Source: Neocallimastix lanati (nom. inval.)
Lineage: Eukaryota; Neocallimastigomycota; Neocallimastigomycetes; Neocallimastigales; Neocallimastigaceae
DNA length: 64,000 bases
Direction: 5' to 3'
NCBI GenBank assembly: GCA_016946835.1
Contig: JACVTC010000131.1
Location: 410,001 to 474,000 of the forward strand
Below, piece by piece: positions 44,539-57,263 of this stretch (within the stretch, counting starts at the first letter, position 1; the number at the start of each line of letters is the position of its first letter). Below the pieces are notes generated by a model. It ran no database searches and had not been told where the DNA came from. It saw only the letters and a list, made by a program, of their open reading frames with translations. A program made the translations under genes and the position numbers.

Positions 44539-44840
44539 CATTTCGTCAAATTGCAATACACCAGGTTGCATTTCGCCATTTTTTTAGAAAAATGTGGCGT
44601 AAAAAAATGTGGTATTTCGTCAAATTGAAAATTATTAAATAAATCAATAAATCAATAAATAAAATTAAATATTATTAATATTGAATAAAAAAAATTTAAA
44701 AAAAAAATTATTTTGAATTAATATTTATTTATTTATTCATATTTATTTATATCAATACACCACTTGTCGAAATCCAACCCCGGCGAAATGCAACTTGGGG
44801 GAAATGCAACATTTTAATACTACGCCACTTGTCGAAATGC
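44539..44840 (+). mobile_element. Inverted-repeat element, family 2
   Basis: About 300 bp. The left side has CATTTCGTCAAATTGCA, GGTTGCATTTCGCC and GTATTTCGTCAAATTG. The right side carries the reverse sense: CACTTGTCGAAATCC, GGCGAAATGCAACTT and CACTTGTCGAAATGC. The interior is A/T with TATTGAAT and TTTATTTATTCATAT blocks. Both ends thus consist of two or three short ATTTCG(C/T)CAA-type motifs in inverted orientation. There is no coding capacity. The ends use an ATTTCGxCAA word like the ends of family 1. Confidence 0.55.
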
Positions 44841-44895
44841 AAAATGAAGGTCAGGGTTAGGGTCAAAATAGCAATAACAAATAATTGAATCTAGT

Positions 44896-45260
44896 GCGAG
44901 CATTTCTCAATGTGGCGTATTTTTGTATGTGGCTTTTTTTAATAATCAAATAATTAATAATCAAATAATAATCAAATAAATAATAATTAAATAAATAATA
45001 AATATTCTTTTTATATATATATATATAATTTATTAATATTCAATTATAAAAATAATTTTTTCTAATTCTTTTTTAATAGAATATATTATTATTTCTTTTG
45101 AAATAGTTATTTAATAATATTTAATTAAAAAAATATATTATTATTTCTTTTTAAAACAATAATTATTTATATATTTGTTATTTGTTTATGATTGTATAGA
45201 ATATCTTAAAATGTATGGCTTTATTTAAAAAATATTTTATACGCCACATTGCGAAATGAA
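44896..45260 (+). mobile_element. MITE-like element, family 1, copy E
   Basis: The best preserved copy, about 365 bp. The left end is GCATTTCTCAATGTGGCGTA, then GTATGTGGCTTTTTTTAATAA. The right end is AAATGTATGGCTTTATTT, then TATACGCCACATTGCGAAAT. The ends are near-perfect inverted repeats of about 20 bp. Besides these there is a subterminal pair in direct orientation (ATGTGGCTT and ATGTATGGCTT). GAATCTAGTG lies immediately outside, as for copies A and B. There is no coding capacity. Confidence 0.75.
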
Positions 45261-45306
45261 CAATTGCTAAATAATTTAACTTAATATATGTATAAGTGGG
45301 TGAGAG

Positions 45307-45441
45307 TTACATTTCACCAATTTGCATATTATTAAAATGTTACATTTCGCCAAGTTGCATTTCTCAAAGTGATGTATTGATATAAATGAATGAATGAATG
45401 AATGAATTAATAAATAAATAAATAAATAATAATTCAAAATA
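45307..45441 (-). mobile_element. Partial copy of inverted-repeat family 2
   Basis: TTACATTTCGCCAAGTTGCA, GATGTATTGATATAAATGAA and AATTCAAAATA reproduce, in reverse orientation, the right half of the family 2 element at 44.7-44.8 kb. The inner tetranucleotide run has changed to ATGA/AATA units. Confidence 0.55.
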
Positions 45442-45594
45442 CGTTTTTTAAAACTTTTTTTATAGTATTTATTTGATAATCAATATTATTTTAATATTAT
45501 TTTTACAAATAATATATTTTTAATATTTTATAAAATAGTAATAAAATATTTATTTATAATATTTATTATTTTGTAAAATAGTAATATACATAAA

Positions 45595-45778
45595 AATTTA
45601 GAAAGTACTTTTCATGTTTTTCAAGACTGTCTCAAAGATGAATTTAGCGAATTTAGTACGAGGACCAGCTTTATAATCATTGAGGAGAACTACCATTTCT
45701 AGTATATAACAAGGAACAAGATTATAATATAGCTAGCTGCGGACATTCCTGGGCATAATAACTAAAAAGTGAAATTAA
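45595..45778 (+). other. Unidentified GC-richer island 1, followed by poly-A
   Basis: About 180 bp of balanced sequence (for example GTACGAGGACCAGC, CTAGCTGCGGACATTCCTG) end at a poly-A tract of about 24, a short GTTTTTT, then a second A tract. No full reading frame is present. Sequence followed by an A tail suggests a retroposed fragment or SINE-like unit, but I do not recognise it. Confidence 0.35.
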
Positions 45779-45904
45779 AAAAAAAAAAAAAAAAAAAAAA
45801 GTTTTTTAAAAAAAAAAAAAAAAAAAAGCTATATCAATATGATACTTCATTGTTATTAAATATATATATATATATATATTTTTTTGTTTGTTTGTTTTTT
45901 TCAT

Positions 45905-46212
45905 ATTATAATAGCATATTGGTGTGATACTACGCTATGACTTAATCAAAGGCACTGTTGATAATATATCCACACGCCAATGATTACACCCACTGGAGGG
46001 CTGAATGGTTCCTATTTCAATGTTCGTGGTCGATGAAGATATATGTAAGAATGTTAGGGAATACAACCCCAGGCAAAAATGTGTAACGACGTGTAGAAGG
46101 GCGATGCTGTACTTGTATGCCAGTATATCACACTTAATAGTTATATCTGTTATGGTCATAATGGAAGATGGGTACTCATTATGTGTGTCTACATTATTTT
46201 TTTTCTTTCATA
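45905..46212. other. Unidentified GC-richer island 2
   Basis: About 300 bp near 40% GC in DNA that is otherwise about 10-20% GC, for example CCACACGCCAATGATTACAC, AATACAACCCCAGGC and GTGTAACGACGTGTAGAAGG. Open frames on both strands are under 80 codons and have no family motif. Repeated words such as ATTGGTGTGATAC and complementary CACACGCCAAT suggest possible folding. It ends in a T-rich run and the long AAT array. It may be a structured RNA gene, a captured fragment or the end of an unknown retroelement. Confidence 0.3.
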
Positions 46213-46222
46213 TTATTATAAC

Positions 46223-47336
<1,114 letters not shown>

Positions 47337-47375
<39 letters not shown>

Positions 47376-48004
47376 CATTACGTTCATTATTAAAATACAT
47401 TATATCAAAATGTACAAAAAAAATAATTATATTTAAAATAGAAAAAAACTACATCCAAATTATTTATAAATACATAAAATATTTATTAAATAAAATAATA
47501 CACGATTAAAAATAAAAATAAAAAATAATAATAATATTAATATGAATATTAAAAGTAATTATTTTTTTTTATTTTTATACATATATATATATATTTGATA
47601 ATTATATCATATGTATATATAGAATTATTATTATTAAATATTAATAATTAAAAAAAAAAAAAAAAAAAAAAGGATACAAATATTTTAACATATTTTATTA
47701 ATAATTTAAGAAAATATATTTATATCAATGAATTTAGTAAAAATCAATGACATATAGAAAAAAAAATAGTAATAGGAAAAGATAACATATTTAATATATA
47801 TATTTATTTATTTATAAATATCTTCTACTACTAAAATTTTTTGAATAAATGAATAAATGATCATCTATCTCTCTTTTTGAGTTATTAATAGTTTAGTTAG
47901 ATGAAACATCCACAAAAACAAAAAAAAAAAAAAAAATTTAAAAATATTTTTCCAAAATAGTATTCTTTTACAATTATGATAAATTAAAAAATACATGTAT
48001 ATAA
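47337..48004 (-). repeat. Dispersed noncoding repeat, copy 1 (poly-A on minus strand)
   Basis: About 670 bp. On the plus strand it starts with a T run of about 37 bp and CATTACGTTCATTATTAAAA, so on the minus strand it ends in poly-A. It is flanked by a perfect 10-bp direct repeat AGATTAACAT (47327-47336 and 48005-48014), which looks like a target-site duplication from retroposition. It is very similar to copies 2 and 3 up to TTACAATT at about 47976; beyond that the 5' end (minus sense) differs. No coding frame is present. Confidence 0.65.
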
Positions 48005-48137
48005 AGATTAACATTAATATAAATATGAATATGAATATTAAATAAACTTTACATTAGTTAACTAATTTTATTTTTATATCTTTGTCATAAATATTAAAAT
48101 ATCTATCCATATATTAATATTCCACAATACTTCTCTA

Positions 48138-48139
<2 letters not shown>

Positions 48140-48179
<40 letters not shown>

Positions 48180-48454
48180 CATTACGTTCATTATTAAAAT
48201 ACATTATATCAAAATGTACAAAAAAAATAATTATATTTAAAATAGAAAAAAACTACATCCAAATTATTTATAAATCCATAAAATATTTATTAAATAAAAT
48301 AATACACGATTAAAAATAAAAATAAAAAAAAAAAAAAAAAATAATAATATGAATATTAAAAGTAATTATTTTTTTTTATTTTTATACATATATATATATA
48401 TATTTGATAATTATATCATATGTATATATAGAATTATTATTATTAAATATTAAT

Positions 48455-48492
<38 letters not shown>

Positions 48493-48879
48493 ACAAATAT
48501 TTTAACATATTTTATTAATAATTTAAGAAAATATATTTATATCAATGAATTTAGTAAAAATCAATGACATATAGAAAAAAAAATAGTAATAGGAAAAGAT
48601 AACATATTTAATATATATATTTATTTATTTATAAATATCTTCTACTACTAAAATTTTTTGAATAAATGAATAAATGATCATCTATCTCTCTTTTTGAGTT
48701 ATTAATAGTTTGGTTAGATGAAGCATCCACAAAAACAAAAAAAAAAAAATTTAAAAATATTTTTCCAAAATAGTATTCTTTTACAATTTGTATACATTAT
48801 ATGATCTTTAATAAAAATATATGTAAAAATCAAAAATAAAAAGATTATTTATACACTTCAATTTAATTATTATTTAATA
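48140..48879 (-). repeat. Dispersed noncoding repeat, copy 2, cut by the copia element
   Basis: About 740 bp. It begins with a T run of about 40 bp followed by the same CATTACGTTC start as copy 1, and is nearly identical over some 600 bp (single-base changes and homopolymer length changes only). It continues past the copy 1 end through TGTATACATTATATGATC to TTATTTAATA, where the left LTR begins. Confidence 0.75.
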
Positions 48880-49132
48880 TGTTAAGTATTAGCTACATTA
48901 TAATTATACATTATACATTGTAATATTAATACGCCACAATATGCCACATTATGAATACATTAGTTATTAGATAGTTATTAAATAGTTATTATAAATCTTA
49001 TTTATTATATTTTGTTAAATTGTAATATTCTTTGTTATGTAATATTCGTATAATTAAATATAAATAAATAAAAGCCATATTAACTAAAATAATCATAATT
49101 GAGATTGTTAGATTTCAGTTACATTCTTAACA
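48880..49132 (+). repeat. Left LTR of the copia element
   Basis: 253 bp, beginning TGTTAAGTATTAGC and ending TACATTCTTAACA, with a short terminal inverted repeat TGTTAAG/CTTAACA. It contains the words TACGCCACA and GCCACATTATG, like the ends of the family 1 MITEs nearby. Confidence 0.93.
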
Positions 49133-49161
49133 GATTAAGAGTCTCACTTACTTAATGAGCT
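49133..49161 (+). other. Primer-binding site matching tRNA-Lys 5' half
   Basis: Directly after the left LTR, GATTAAGAGTCTCAC is the complement of GTGAGACTCTTAATC, the anticodon arm of tRNA-Lys(CTT). The following ACTTACTTAATGAGCT complements a D-arm-like AGCTCATTAAGTAAGT. Drosophila copia is known to use an internal half-tRNA as primer; this would be the same mode with tRNA-Lys. Confidence 0.6.
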
Positions 49162-49342
49162 ATTAGCTATAAAAATACAAAAATTAAATTAAACAAGCTT
49201 GTTATAATTAAAATATTAAATAAATAATTTAAAATTTACAAATTCAAAAATTATTGAAATTAGATTTCAAAATTAAAATTTCAAAATTTAAATTTTTTTT
49301 TTTTTTTAAAATTAATTAAAATTCAAAATTTTAAATTCCAAA

Positions 49343-50530
49343 ATGGAAACTAACAAATCTAAAAATTCAGGAAAATCCAAAGAATCACCAACTTCACAAA
49401 ACTATAATTATGAAAGTGAAGAACAAGAAATTCAAGATTACGAAAATGATGATTTTAATTTTTTGAAAGACTTTAAAGAAAATGTAAACAAACAAAACAA
49501 TATTTCAAAGTCGAAAAGAAAACAAATTGAAGAAAATTTAAATGACTTAGAAGAAAATGTCGAAAAACAATTTTCAATCTTAGATAGAAACACAAAAAAT
49601 TTTATTAAAATATTAAACAGAGTCAACGAAAAACTCATGAGAAGAAAGAAGTCAGATATGACAAATAAATCGGTTTTTAATTATCAAAATTTTAAATTAA
49701 CTACAGAAAACTTTCCAAGGTGGTATAGAGCTCTCAAACGTCACTTAACGGCATTAGATCTTATTGACGGCATCAAAAAAAGACCTAGATATTACAGAAA
49801 TGGATGATGATGAACTCAAGGAAGACTGTGCAACCCAAACCATCATCGAAAGCAGCTCAGATTCAACTACCGCTGAATTATTGAAGGATGTGAAACAGCA
49901 TATGAAATGATTATAAGATTAGAAAGTTACTTTTTGCAGGTTGGACCTTCAAAATTATATCAAATTGAATACCAAATCAAGAAACTAGAGGTCGAAAATG
50001 ACGATATAAAACTCTATATAGACAAATTAAATTACTTATTTCAACTTCACGATAAGGAATCAAAAAGATGTGAAAAAACAAAATTAGACGAAGAAACTAA
50101 AATTTTACTTTCAGCTGAAGAAATTGTTAAATTTGGAGTTCCTCCAGTACTTTTAGTCGAATTTAAAACCTTTGAAGAATTAAAAGAACGGATAGCCTTG
50201 ACTAGTGGTTTTTATTAAAAAATACAATGACATAAAGAAAATTGACTATAGCAACGAAACTACACAAGAGCTTTCGGTTAATAGAGTTAGAAATGGTAAA
50301 TTATCATATAAATTTAAAAATGACTCTGATAAAGATAAAGAAAAAGAAAAATATTGTCACATCTGCCATAGACACGGACACACTACTGATGAATGTTTTT
50401 TAAATCCTAGAAGAAAATATAGAAGAAATAATAAAAATCCTTCAAATGAAAACATCAGACACCAAGAAAGAAGCAGTACATCAAGAAACAATTCAAAAAA
50501 AAAAAAAATTATCGTTCCAATAATATAGAA
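49343..50530 (+). other. Copia gag region
   Basis: Starts MEISNK-like at the first ATG after the leader (METNKSKNSGKS). It has an acidic coiled-coil-prone N-terminal part, the copia gag core (FPRWYRALKRHL near 49715, later LIIRLESYF-type helices near 49910), and a CCHC zinc knuckle C-HIC-HRHGH-TTDEC near 50355-50396 followed by a basic tail. It is part of the fossil and is interrupted. Confidence 0.8.
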
Positions 50531-50639
50531 GGAATTAAAAATACTACTGATTTAGAAGATTTTGCTGAACTTAGCGAAGATGAAATTTTCACTGGATTTT
50601 CAGGAAATATTAATGTTAACGTTAGCACTGTTTCCAACG

Positions 50640-51950
50640 ATAAACCCATAATTAATCAAAAGAAAGAACCAACAAGATGGATTATTGACAGCGATACATC
50701 ATTAAATTTAACAAAAGAAGAAAGAGACTTAGATGATACCAAAACTGTCAACAACAAATTTATCACCTATCCTGACGGAAAATCTGACGAAATTGTAAAA
50801 GTAGGAACATATAATGGTTATAATGGTGCTATTAAAAATTTCGATTTCAAACTCTCAAAAGTCCACTACGCACCAAACATCAAAAATAATTTAATTTCAA
50901 CACATTATCTTGTCAGAAATAATTTTACCATTATTATCGATTTCGATGAATATTTAAATAAGGATAGACTTCAATTATTCAAAAACAATAAACCAGTTGC
51001 GAAAATTTATGCCGACAAAGAAAATCTCTTCTCATTATACACTACACCCTTTAAAATGTATAAATCTTTAAATATTGATATTAGCAATTTCGATTATGAT
51101 CTTTGGCATGCACGATTAGGTCACTTCAACAATAATAAAGATATTGAAAAATTTGTTTTAAACCACACGGGTATTCACAACAAAAAGGACTGCACTCAAT
51201 GTAAAATCAGCAAAATGAGAAGAAAACCATTTTATGCAATTTAAAACAGTACCACACAACCACTACAACTTGTATACTCCGATGTAGTTGGTAAATTAAA
51301 AACATCTTATAACGATTTCAATTACTACGTAACTTTTATGGATGACTATAGTAGAAAGTGCTGGATTTACCTTTTAAAAAATAAATCTGATGTTTATAAC
51401 GCATTTATTAAATTTCACAAACTAATGAATAATACTACTGAATTTTACAATTAAAACTTTAAAAACCGACAACGGAACCGAATACACAAATGAAAATTTC
51501 AACAAGTATCTTTCCAAAAATGGTATAAAATTAATTCATTCAACTCCTGGCTACCCACAACAAAATGGTCGTTCAGAACGAATTAATCAAACTCTTAATA
51601 ATTGTGCAACCACGCTACTTAATTCTGCCAAATTACCTCTTAATTTTTTGGATTCTGCTATTCTATGCGCATGTCGTTTATATAATCTTAATCCTCACCA
51701 AGGTAATAATTCAAAAATCCCAGATGAAGTTTTCTTCAATAAACCTATTGATATTTCACACCTACGTGTTTTCGGTTGCAGAGTATATTTCTATAATAAT
51801 CATAAAAAGAATAAATTTGAAAATAATTCTAAACCTGGAATTTTTCTTGGTTATGCTTCGGACTCTACTGGTTACCGTATTTTAGATTTATCTTCTAACT
51901 GTATTGTATCAGCTAGAGACGTTTATTTCTTGGAAAATATTCCTGGAACT
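50640..51950 (+). other. Copia protease and integrase region
   Basis: A retropepsin-like stretch around WIID (about 50680). Then comes the GAG-pre-integrase His/Cys zinc domain (LWHARLGHFNN ... CTQCKISKMRRKPF, about 51098-51236). The integrase core follows with YSDVVG, FMDDYSRKCWIYLL, TDNGTEYTN and GYPQQNGRSERINQTL (about 51275-51595), and then the C-terminal HLRVFGCRVYFY and GYASDSTGYRI part (about 51757-51890). It is broken. Confidence 0.85.
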
Positions 51951-52429
51951 ATTAATACTACCTTTCTATCAGAAGAATATATTAATTCTATTTTTCCTTC
52001 GAATTATTCAATTGAGGGGGAAAAAGGCAATTATGATCAATTAAATAATTCAAATAATTCAAATAATAACAACCAAGAAATTATTAATGGCAACAATAAA
52101 ATTATATTAAACAATAACAACAATAACATTAATAACAATATTAATAATAACATGAATATGAATAAAAAACATGAAAACTTAAACACAAATCAAAACTCTG
52201 ATATATTAATTGATAAAAGTTCAAACAACAATTTAAATAATTCTAATAATAATGATATGGCTATAAATATTCAAGATAATAACAAAAATAATTTAGAAAA
52301 TAATGAAATGGAAAATACCGATACTCATAAAAATAATAACAAAAGAAAATTCATTGATTTAAATGAAAAAGAAAATACAAATAATAATGAACAATTAACA
52401 ATAAAGAAAAACAAAGTATTATTAATTAA

Positions 52430-53939
52430 AACAGTTAATCCCAAGAGTTATGATGAAGCAATAAATTCTAACGATTCAAATAAATGGAAAGATCCAATTA
52501 AAAAAGAAATCAATAATATGTATGAACAAAAAGTAATGAGAATAGTTAATAATATTCCTAAAGATACTACTTTAATTGATACTAGATGGGTATTTACTAC
52601 TAAAGATAATGGTGTTAAAAGAGCAAGATTAGTTGCTCGTGGATTCAAAAAGAGAAAAGGTGTTAACTATACATCAACATATTCACCAACAATTGAAGCA
52701 GATAGTTTAAGAATTACAATTGCCATTGCATCACAATACAAATGGAACTTAAGACAAATGGATATAAAGGCAGCTTATTTAAATGCCAAATTAGAAGAAG
52801 AAATATACGTGGACATACCAGAAGGAGATAAAAATTATAATTCTGGAAAATATTGGATATTAAATAAGGCTCTATATGGTTTGAAACAAGCCGGAAGACA
52901 ATGGTATAAAGAAATATCAAGTTATTTAAAAAATATTGGCTTAAAACAATTGAGTATTGATCAATGTTTATTTACAAAATATCACAATGGAAATTTATGT
53001 GCTATATTATGTCTTTATGTTGATGATATCTTACTTACTGGAAAAGATAAAGAAATTAAATATATAAGCAATAGACTAAAAGAAAAATATAAAATTTCAA
53101 AAGACACGGAAGCTAACAAAATTATAGGAATAAATATTTTTAAAACTGAAGAAGGATATAAAATTAATCAACAAGACTATATTGAAAAATTAATTAAGAA
53201 TTACAAGATGAATAAGACAAAACCAATTAACAATCCATGTAGAAAAATTACTTTAGAAGAAAGAGAAAATTCAACACCAGTAAACGTAACAGATTATAAA
53301 TCTATTATTGGAGCTTTATTATTTATTTCAACAAAAACAAGACCAGATATCTCATTTGCAGTTAATCAAGCTGCAAGACACGCCGAAAACCCAACAGAAG
53401 TTGATCTAAAATCAGCATTGATGATCTTAAGATATTTAAAATCTACTAAAGAAAAATCTATTTATTACTATGGAAGTAAAAATTTAATTGCCTACTCAGA
53501 CGCTGATTTCGCTGGCGATGAAGAAACAATAAAATCTACCAGTGGATACATTTTCTTATTTGGAAAAAGTCCAATTTCATGGAAATCTGAAACTCAGAAG
53601 AGCATCACATTATCAACCACTGAAGCAGAATATGTTGCATTAACTGAATGCGCAAAACAAGGAATGAAATTAAAGAAATTACTAAAAGAAATATTCAATA
53701 AAGAAATTAATTTAAATATTAAAGTTGATAATAAATCTTGTAAAAATATCGCTGAAAATGAAAATACAAAAGGTAGATGTAAACACATGGACATTGATTA
53801 TAAATACATTCAAGAAAAAATAAACAGAAAAGAAATAAATTTAGAACATATATCCTCCGATACTATGTTAGCTGATCCTTTAACTAAAGTAATATCTGGA
53901 CCAAAAATGAAATGTTTTACTGATTTTATTTTCAATTAA
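52430..53939 (+). other. Copia reverse transcriptase and RNase H region
   Basis: Preceded by an Asn-rich linker. RT motifs in order are WVFTTKDNGVKRARLVARGF, YSPTIEADSLR, QMDIKAAYLNA, LYGLKQAGRQWY and the catalytic LYVDDILLTG (about 53018). RNase H shows AYSDADFAGD, TSGYIF, SWKSETQKSITLSTTEAEYV and the closing HISSDTMLADPLTK, followed by a stop at 53939. This is the best-preserved part of the element. Confidence 0.93.
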
Positions 53940-54042
53940 AAAAAAAAAAAAATTTTTTTATTATTAAAAATTTACTATAAAAAAAAAAGAAAAAAAAAAT
54001 TTATTAAAACTTTATTTTTTATATTATTACCAAATGCATAAT

Positions 54043-54052
54043 GTAGGGGGAA
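54043..54052 (+). other. Polypurine tract of the copia element
   Basis: The run TAGGGGGAA ends immediately at the TG of the right LTR, the expected place for plus-strand priming. Confidence 0.8.
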
Positions 54053-54305
54053 TGTTAAGTATTAGCTACATTATAATTATACATTATACATTGTAATATT
54101 AATACGCCATTATAAGCCACATTATGAATACATTAGTTATTAGATAGTTATTAAATAGTTATTATAAATCTTATTTATTATATTTTGTTAAACTGTAATA
54201 TTCTTTATTATGTAATATTCATATAATTAAATATAAATAAATAAAAGCCATATTAACTAAAATAATCATAATTGAGATTGTTAGATTTCAGTTACATTCT
54301 TAACA
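54053..54305 (+). repeat. Right LTR of the copia element
   Basis: 253 bp, same ends as the left LTR, with about six substitutions, three of them clustered in the CGCCA...GCCAC segment. Confidence 0.93.
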
Positions 54306-54478
54306 AAATATTTATTAAATAAAATAATACACAATTAAAAATAAAAATAAAAAAAAAAAAAAATAATAATAATATGAATATTAAAAGTAATTATTTTTTT
54401 TTTTTATTTTTTATACATATATATATATATTTGATAATTATATCATATGTATATATAGAATTATTATTAAATATTAAT

Positions 54479-54516
<38 letters not shown>

Positions 54517-54896
54517 ATAAATATTTTAACATATTTTATTAATAATTTAAGAAAATATATTTATATCAATGAATTTAGTAAAAATCAATGACATATAGAA
54601 AAAAAATAGTAATAGGAAAAGATAACATATTTAATATATATATTTATTTATTTATAAATATTTTCTACTACTAAAAATTTTTGAATGAATGAATAAATGA
54701 TCATCTATCTCTCTTTTTGAGTTATTAATAGTTTAGTTAGATGAAGCATCCACAAAAACAAAAAAAAAAAAAATTTAAAAATATTTTTCCAAAATAGTAC
54801 AATTTGTATACATTATATGGTCTTTAATAAAAATATATGTAAAAATCAAAAAAAAAAAAGATTATTTATACACTTCAATTTAATTATTATTTAATA
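54306..54896 (-). repeat. Dispersed noncoding repeat, copy 3 (lacks its T-run end)
   Basis: Begins abruptly after the right LTR at AAATATTTATTAAATAAAAT, equivalent to about 48281 of copy 2, and follows copy 2 to the same TTATTTAATA end. It then continues into unrelated DNA (AATATTATAC). It therefore holds an uninterrupted version of the sequence in which the left LTR sits. Confidence 0.75.
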
Positions 54897-55119
54897 AATA
54901 TTATACAAAAAAAGTTTATAATTTTTTAATTATATATATACACACTATACGAAACATTCAAAATTGTTTCGTCCCTATAAAAATTTTAATAGTTTATATT
55001 TTATATAAGTATTTTATTTTATTTTATTTTTTTTTTTTTTGTTTTTATTTTATTCTTATTTTTTTTATCTATTTTTTAATAAAAATATAATATAGTTCTT
55101 TTTATCTTATTTTAAATAA

Positions 55120-55155
<36 letters not shown>

Positions 55156-55184
55156 TTTTTTAGCTGTTACTAAAGGTAGCGTAG

Positions 55185-55221
<37 letters not shown>

Positions 55222-55511
55222 TTATTTTATTCTACGATCAAAAGTCCTGTGATTTGTTTTTTTTTTATACATTATGTAATTAAATAAAAATAATAATATA
55301 ATTTTTTTTTTAAAAAAAAATATAATAATAAAATAATAAAAAAAATAATAAAATATATATAAAAATAATAAAATATTTTTATTTAATATAGTTTATTGTA
55401 TTTAATTATTTTTAATAATTATTAATATTATTATAATTTATATATATTTGATAATAAAAAAAACATAAATATTTTTCTCTTGAATAGGAATAAAATAAAA
55501 ATAAAATTTTA

Positions 55512-55545
<34 letters not shown>

Positions 55546-56208
55546 CTTACTTCTTACTGCTGTTTATGATGAATATCATCAAATAATAAATTATAAAATT
55601 TAAATATCCTATAAGTAAAATTAGACTAAAAATAAAAATTTTAAAATATTATTCGTATTTAAAGATACATTAGATTAATTAAAAAAAATGTAATTTAAAT
55701 AATTTAAATATAATACAAAATATATAAAGAAAAAAAAAATTTTTACCGTTTTGAAATGTAATTAAAAATGTAATTAAAATGTAATTAAAAATGTAATCGT
55801 TTTAAAAATAAAAATAATAAAATATTTTTATTTTCTTAAATTATAATATTATATATGTATTTCAATAACAGAATACTATAATAAAAGAATTCAAAAGTTT
55901 AATATGTTATTAAAGTATATCAACTTTACTTTTACTTTTATATAATGTATTTAATAAATATTGATAAAATATAAATATAATAGAAATTATTAAGAGTAAG
56001 AATAAAAGCAATAATATTTTTTCATCTTTTTTCTTTTTTTTTTTAAAAAAAAAAGGGAAGAAAAAAAAAAAAGTACATTTACTAATTTATGATATATATA
56101 ATTTTTAAGTTTATTATTAATGATAATAATGATTATATATAAATTAATTATTCTTGGAATATTTTTAAGAATATATCAAACGGCAAGAAAAATAGAAATA
56201 TTTTTTAA

Positions 56209-56239
<31 letters not shown>

Positions 56240-57104
56240 TCATTTTATTCTATTTCATTTTCTTTATATATATATATATATATATTTTTCTTAATGAACT
56301 TAATTATATTGACATTTGTTGATTTAACCTCAATAATAATTAAAATACTTAATATCGTGATCTCCAAAAAAAAAGAATAAAAAGATATCATTTAACATTT
56401 AACTTTAAAAAATTGATGAATTAAAAAAAATAGAAAATTAAAATTGAAAGCTCTATCAATGTGAAAAATGAAAAAATTCCATTATTTATTTAATTTACAA
56501 ATAGTATTAAGATAATTAAAATATTTCTTTATTTTTTATCTTAATTCATTTCTCTATTACTATTATTATTATTATTAACTTTATTAATTAGTAATAGTAT
56601 TAATGATGGCAATCAATTTTATTATTTTTATTTGTATGGTTATGTTAAGATATAAAGTTTTCTTCTATTTTTATAGTTTATATTAGATTATGTTAATTAT
56701 TTTTATTTTTATTTAAATTATTATTATTATTATTTTTACTTTTCTTTTTATTATTTCAATTTACGTTTAATGAACAAATTATTACTAATAAAAAAAAAAT
56801 ATATATATATATATAAATATAAATATATATTTATATATATAGTACATATATTCAACTTTTTTTTTTTTTTTATAATAGTTAAACCTTATTCTATCGTTAA
56901 TAAATATTATAATTTATATATAATAACAAAAAAAAAATTTTTTTTATATTTTTGTTGAATAGGATAATTAATATATTAAATAATTATGATTAATTTGAAT
57001 CATTAATATTAATAAAGAGTTAATAAATTCAAAATTAAGGTTATCGTCATTTATTTATAGTATTTGCAGAATTCTTGGAATAGTTTTATTTCATTAAATA
57101 CGCG

Positions 57105-57231
57105 AAAATAAAAATAAAAATAAAAATAAAAATAAAAATAATAAAAAATAAAAAATAAAAATAAAAAAAAATAAAAAATAAAAAATAAAAATAAAAAAAA
57201 TAAAAAATAAAAAATAAAAATAAAAAAAAAT

Positions 57232-57263
<32 letters not shown>
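57105..57263. repeat. AAAAAT/AAAAATAAA tandem array
   Basis: Irregular A5-8T units with a higher-order period of about 35 bp: a block of AAAATAAAAAATAAAAAAT-type units recurs three to four times. Confidence 0.8.

Larger units (their letters stand above)
48880..54305 (+). mobile_element. Ty1/copia-family LTR retrotransposon, nearly full length, broken
   Basis: A 5.4-kb element with two 253-bp LTRs (TG...CA ends), a primer-binding site, gag with a zinc knuckle, protease, integrase, reverse transcriptase and RNase H in the order protease-integrase-RT-RNase H that defines copia. A polypurine tract (AGGGGGAA) precedes the right LTR. The LTRs differ at about six of 253 positions (about 2.4%), so the insertion is fairly recent. 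The element is a fossil, with roughly half a dozen interruptions mainly in its first half. No matching short duplications flank the two ends. Confidence 0.93.

Noticed and set aside
45905-46212. Island 2 as 5S/5.8S rRNA, U snRNA, SRP RNA or a tRNA
   Set aside because: None of the core consensus boxes could be found by eye on either strand.
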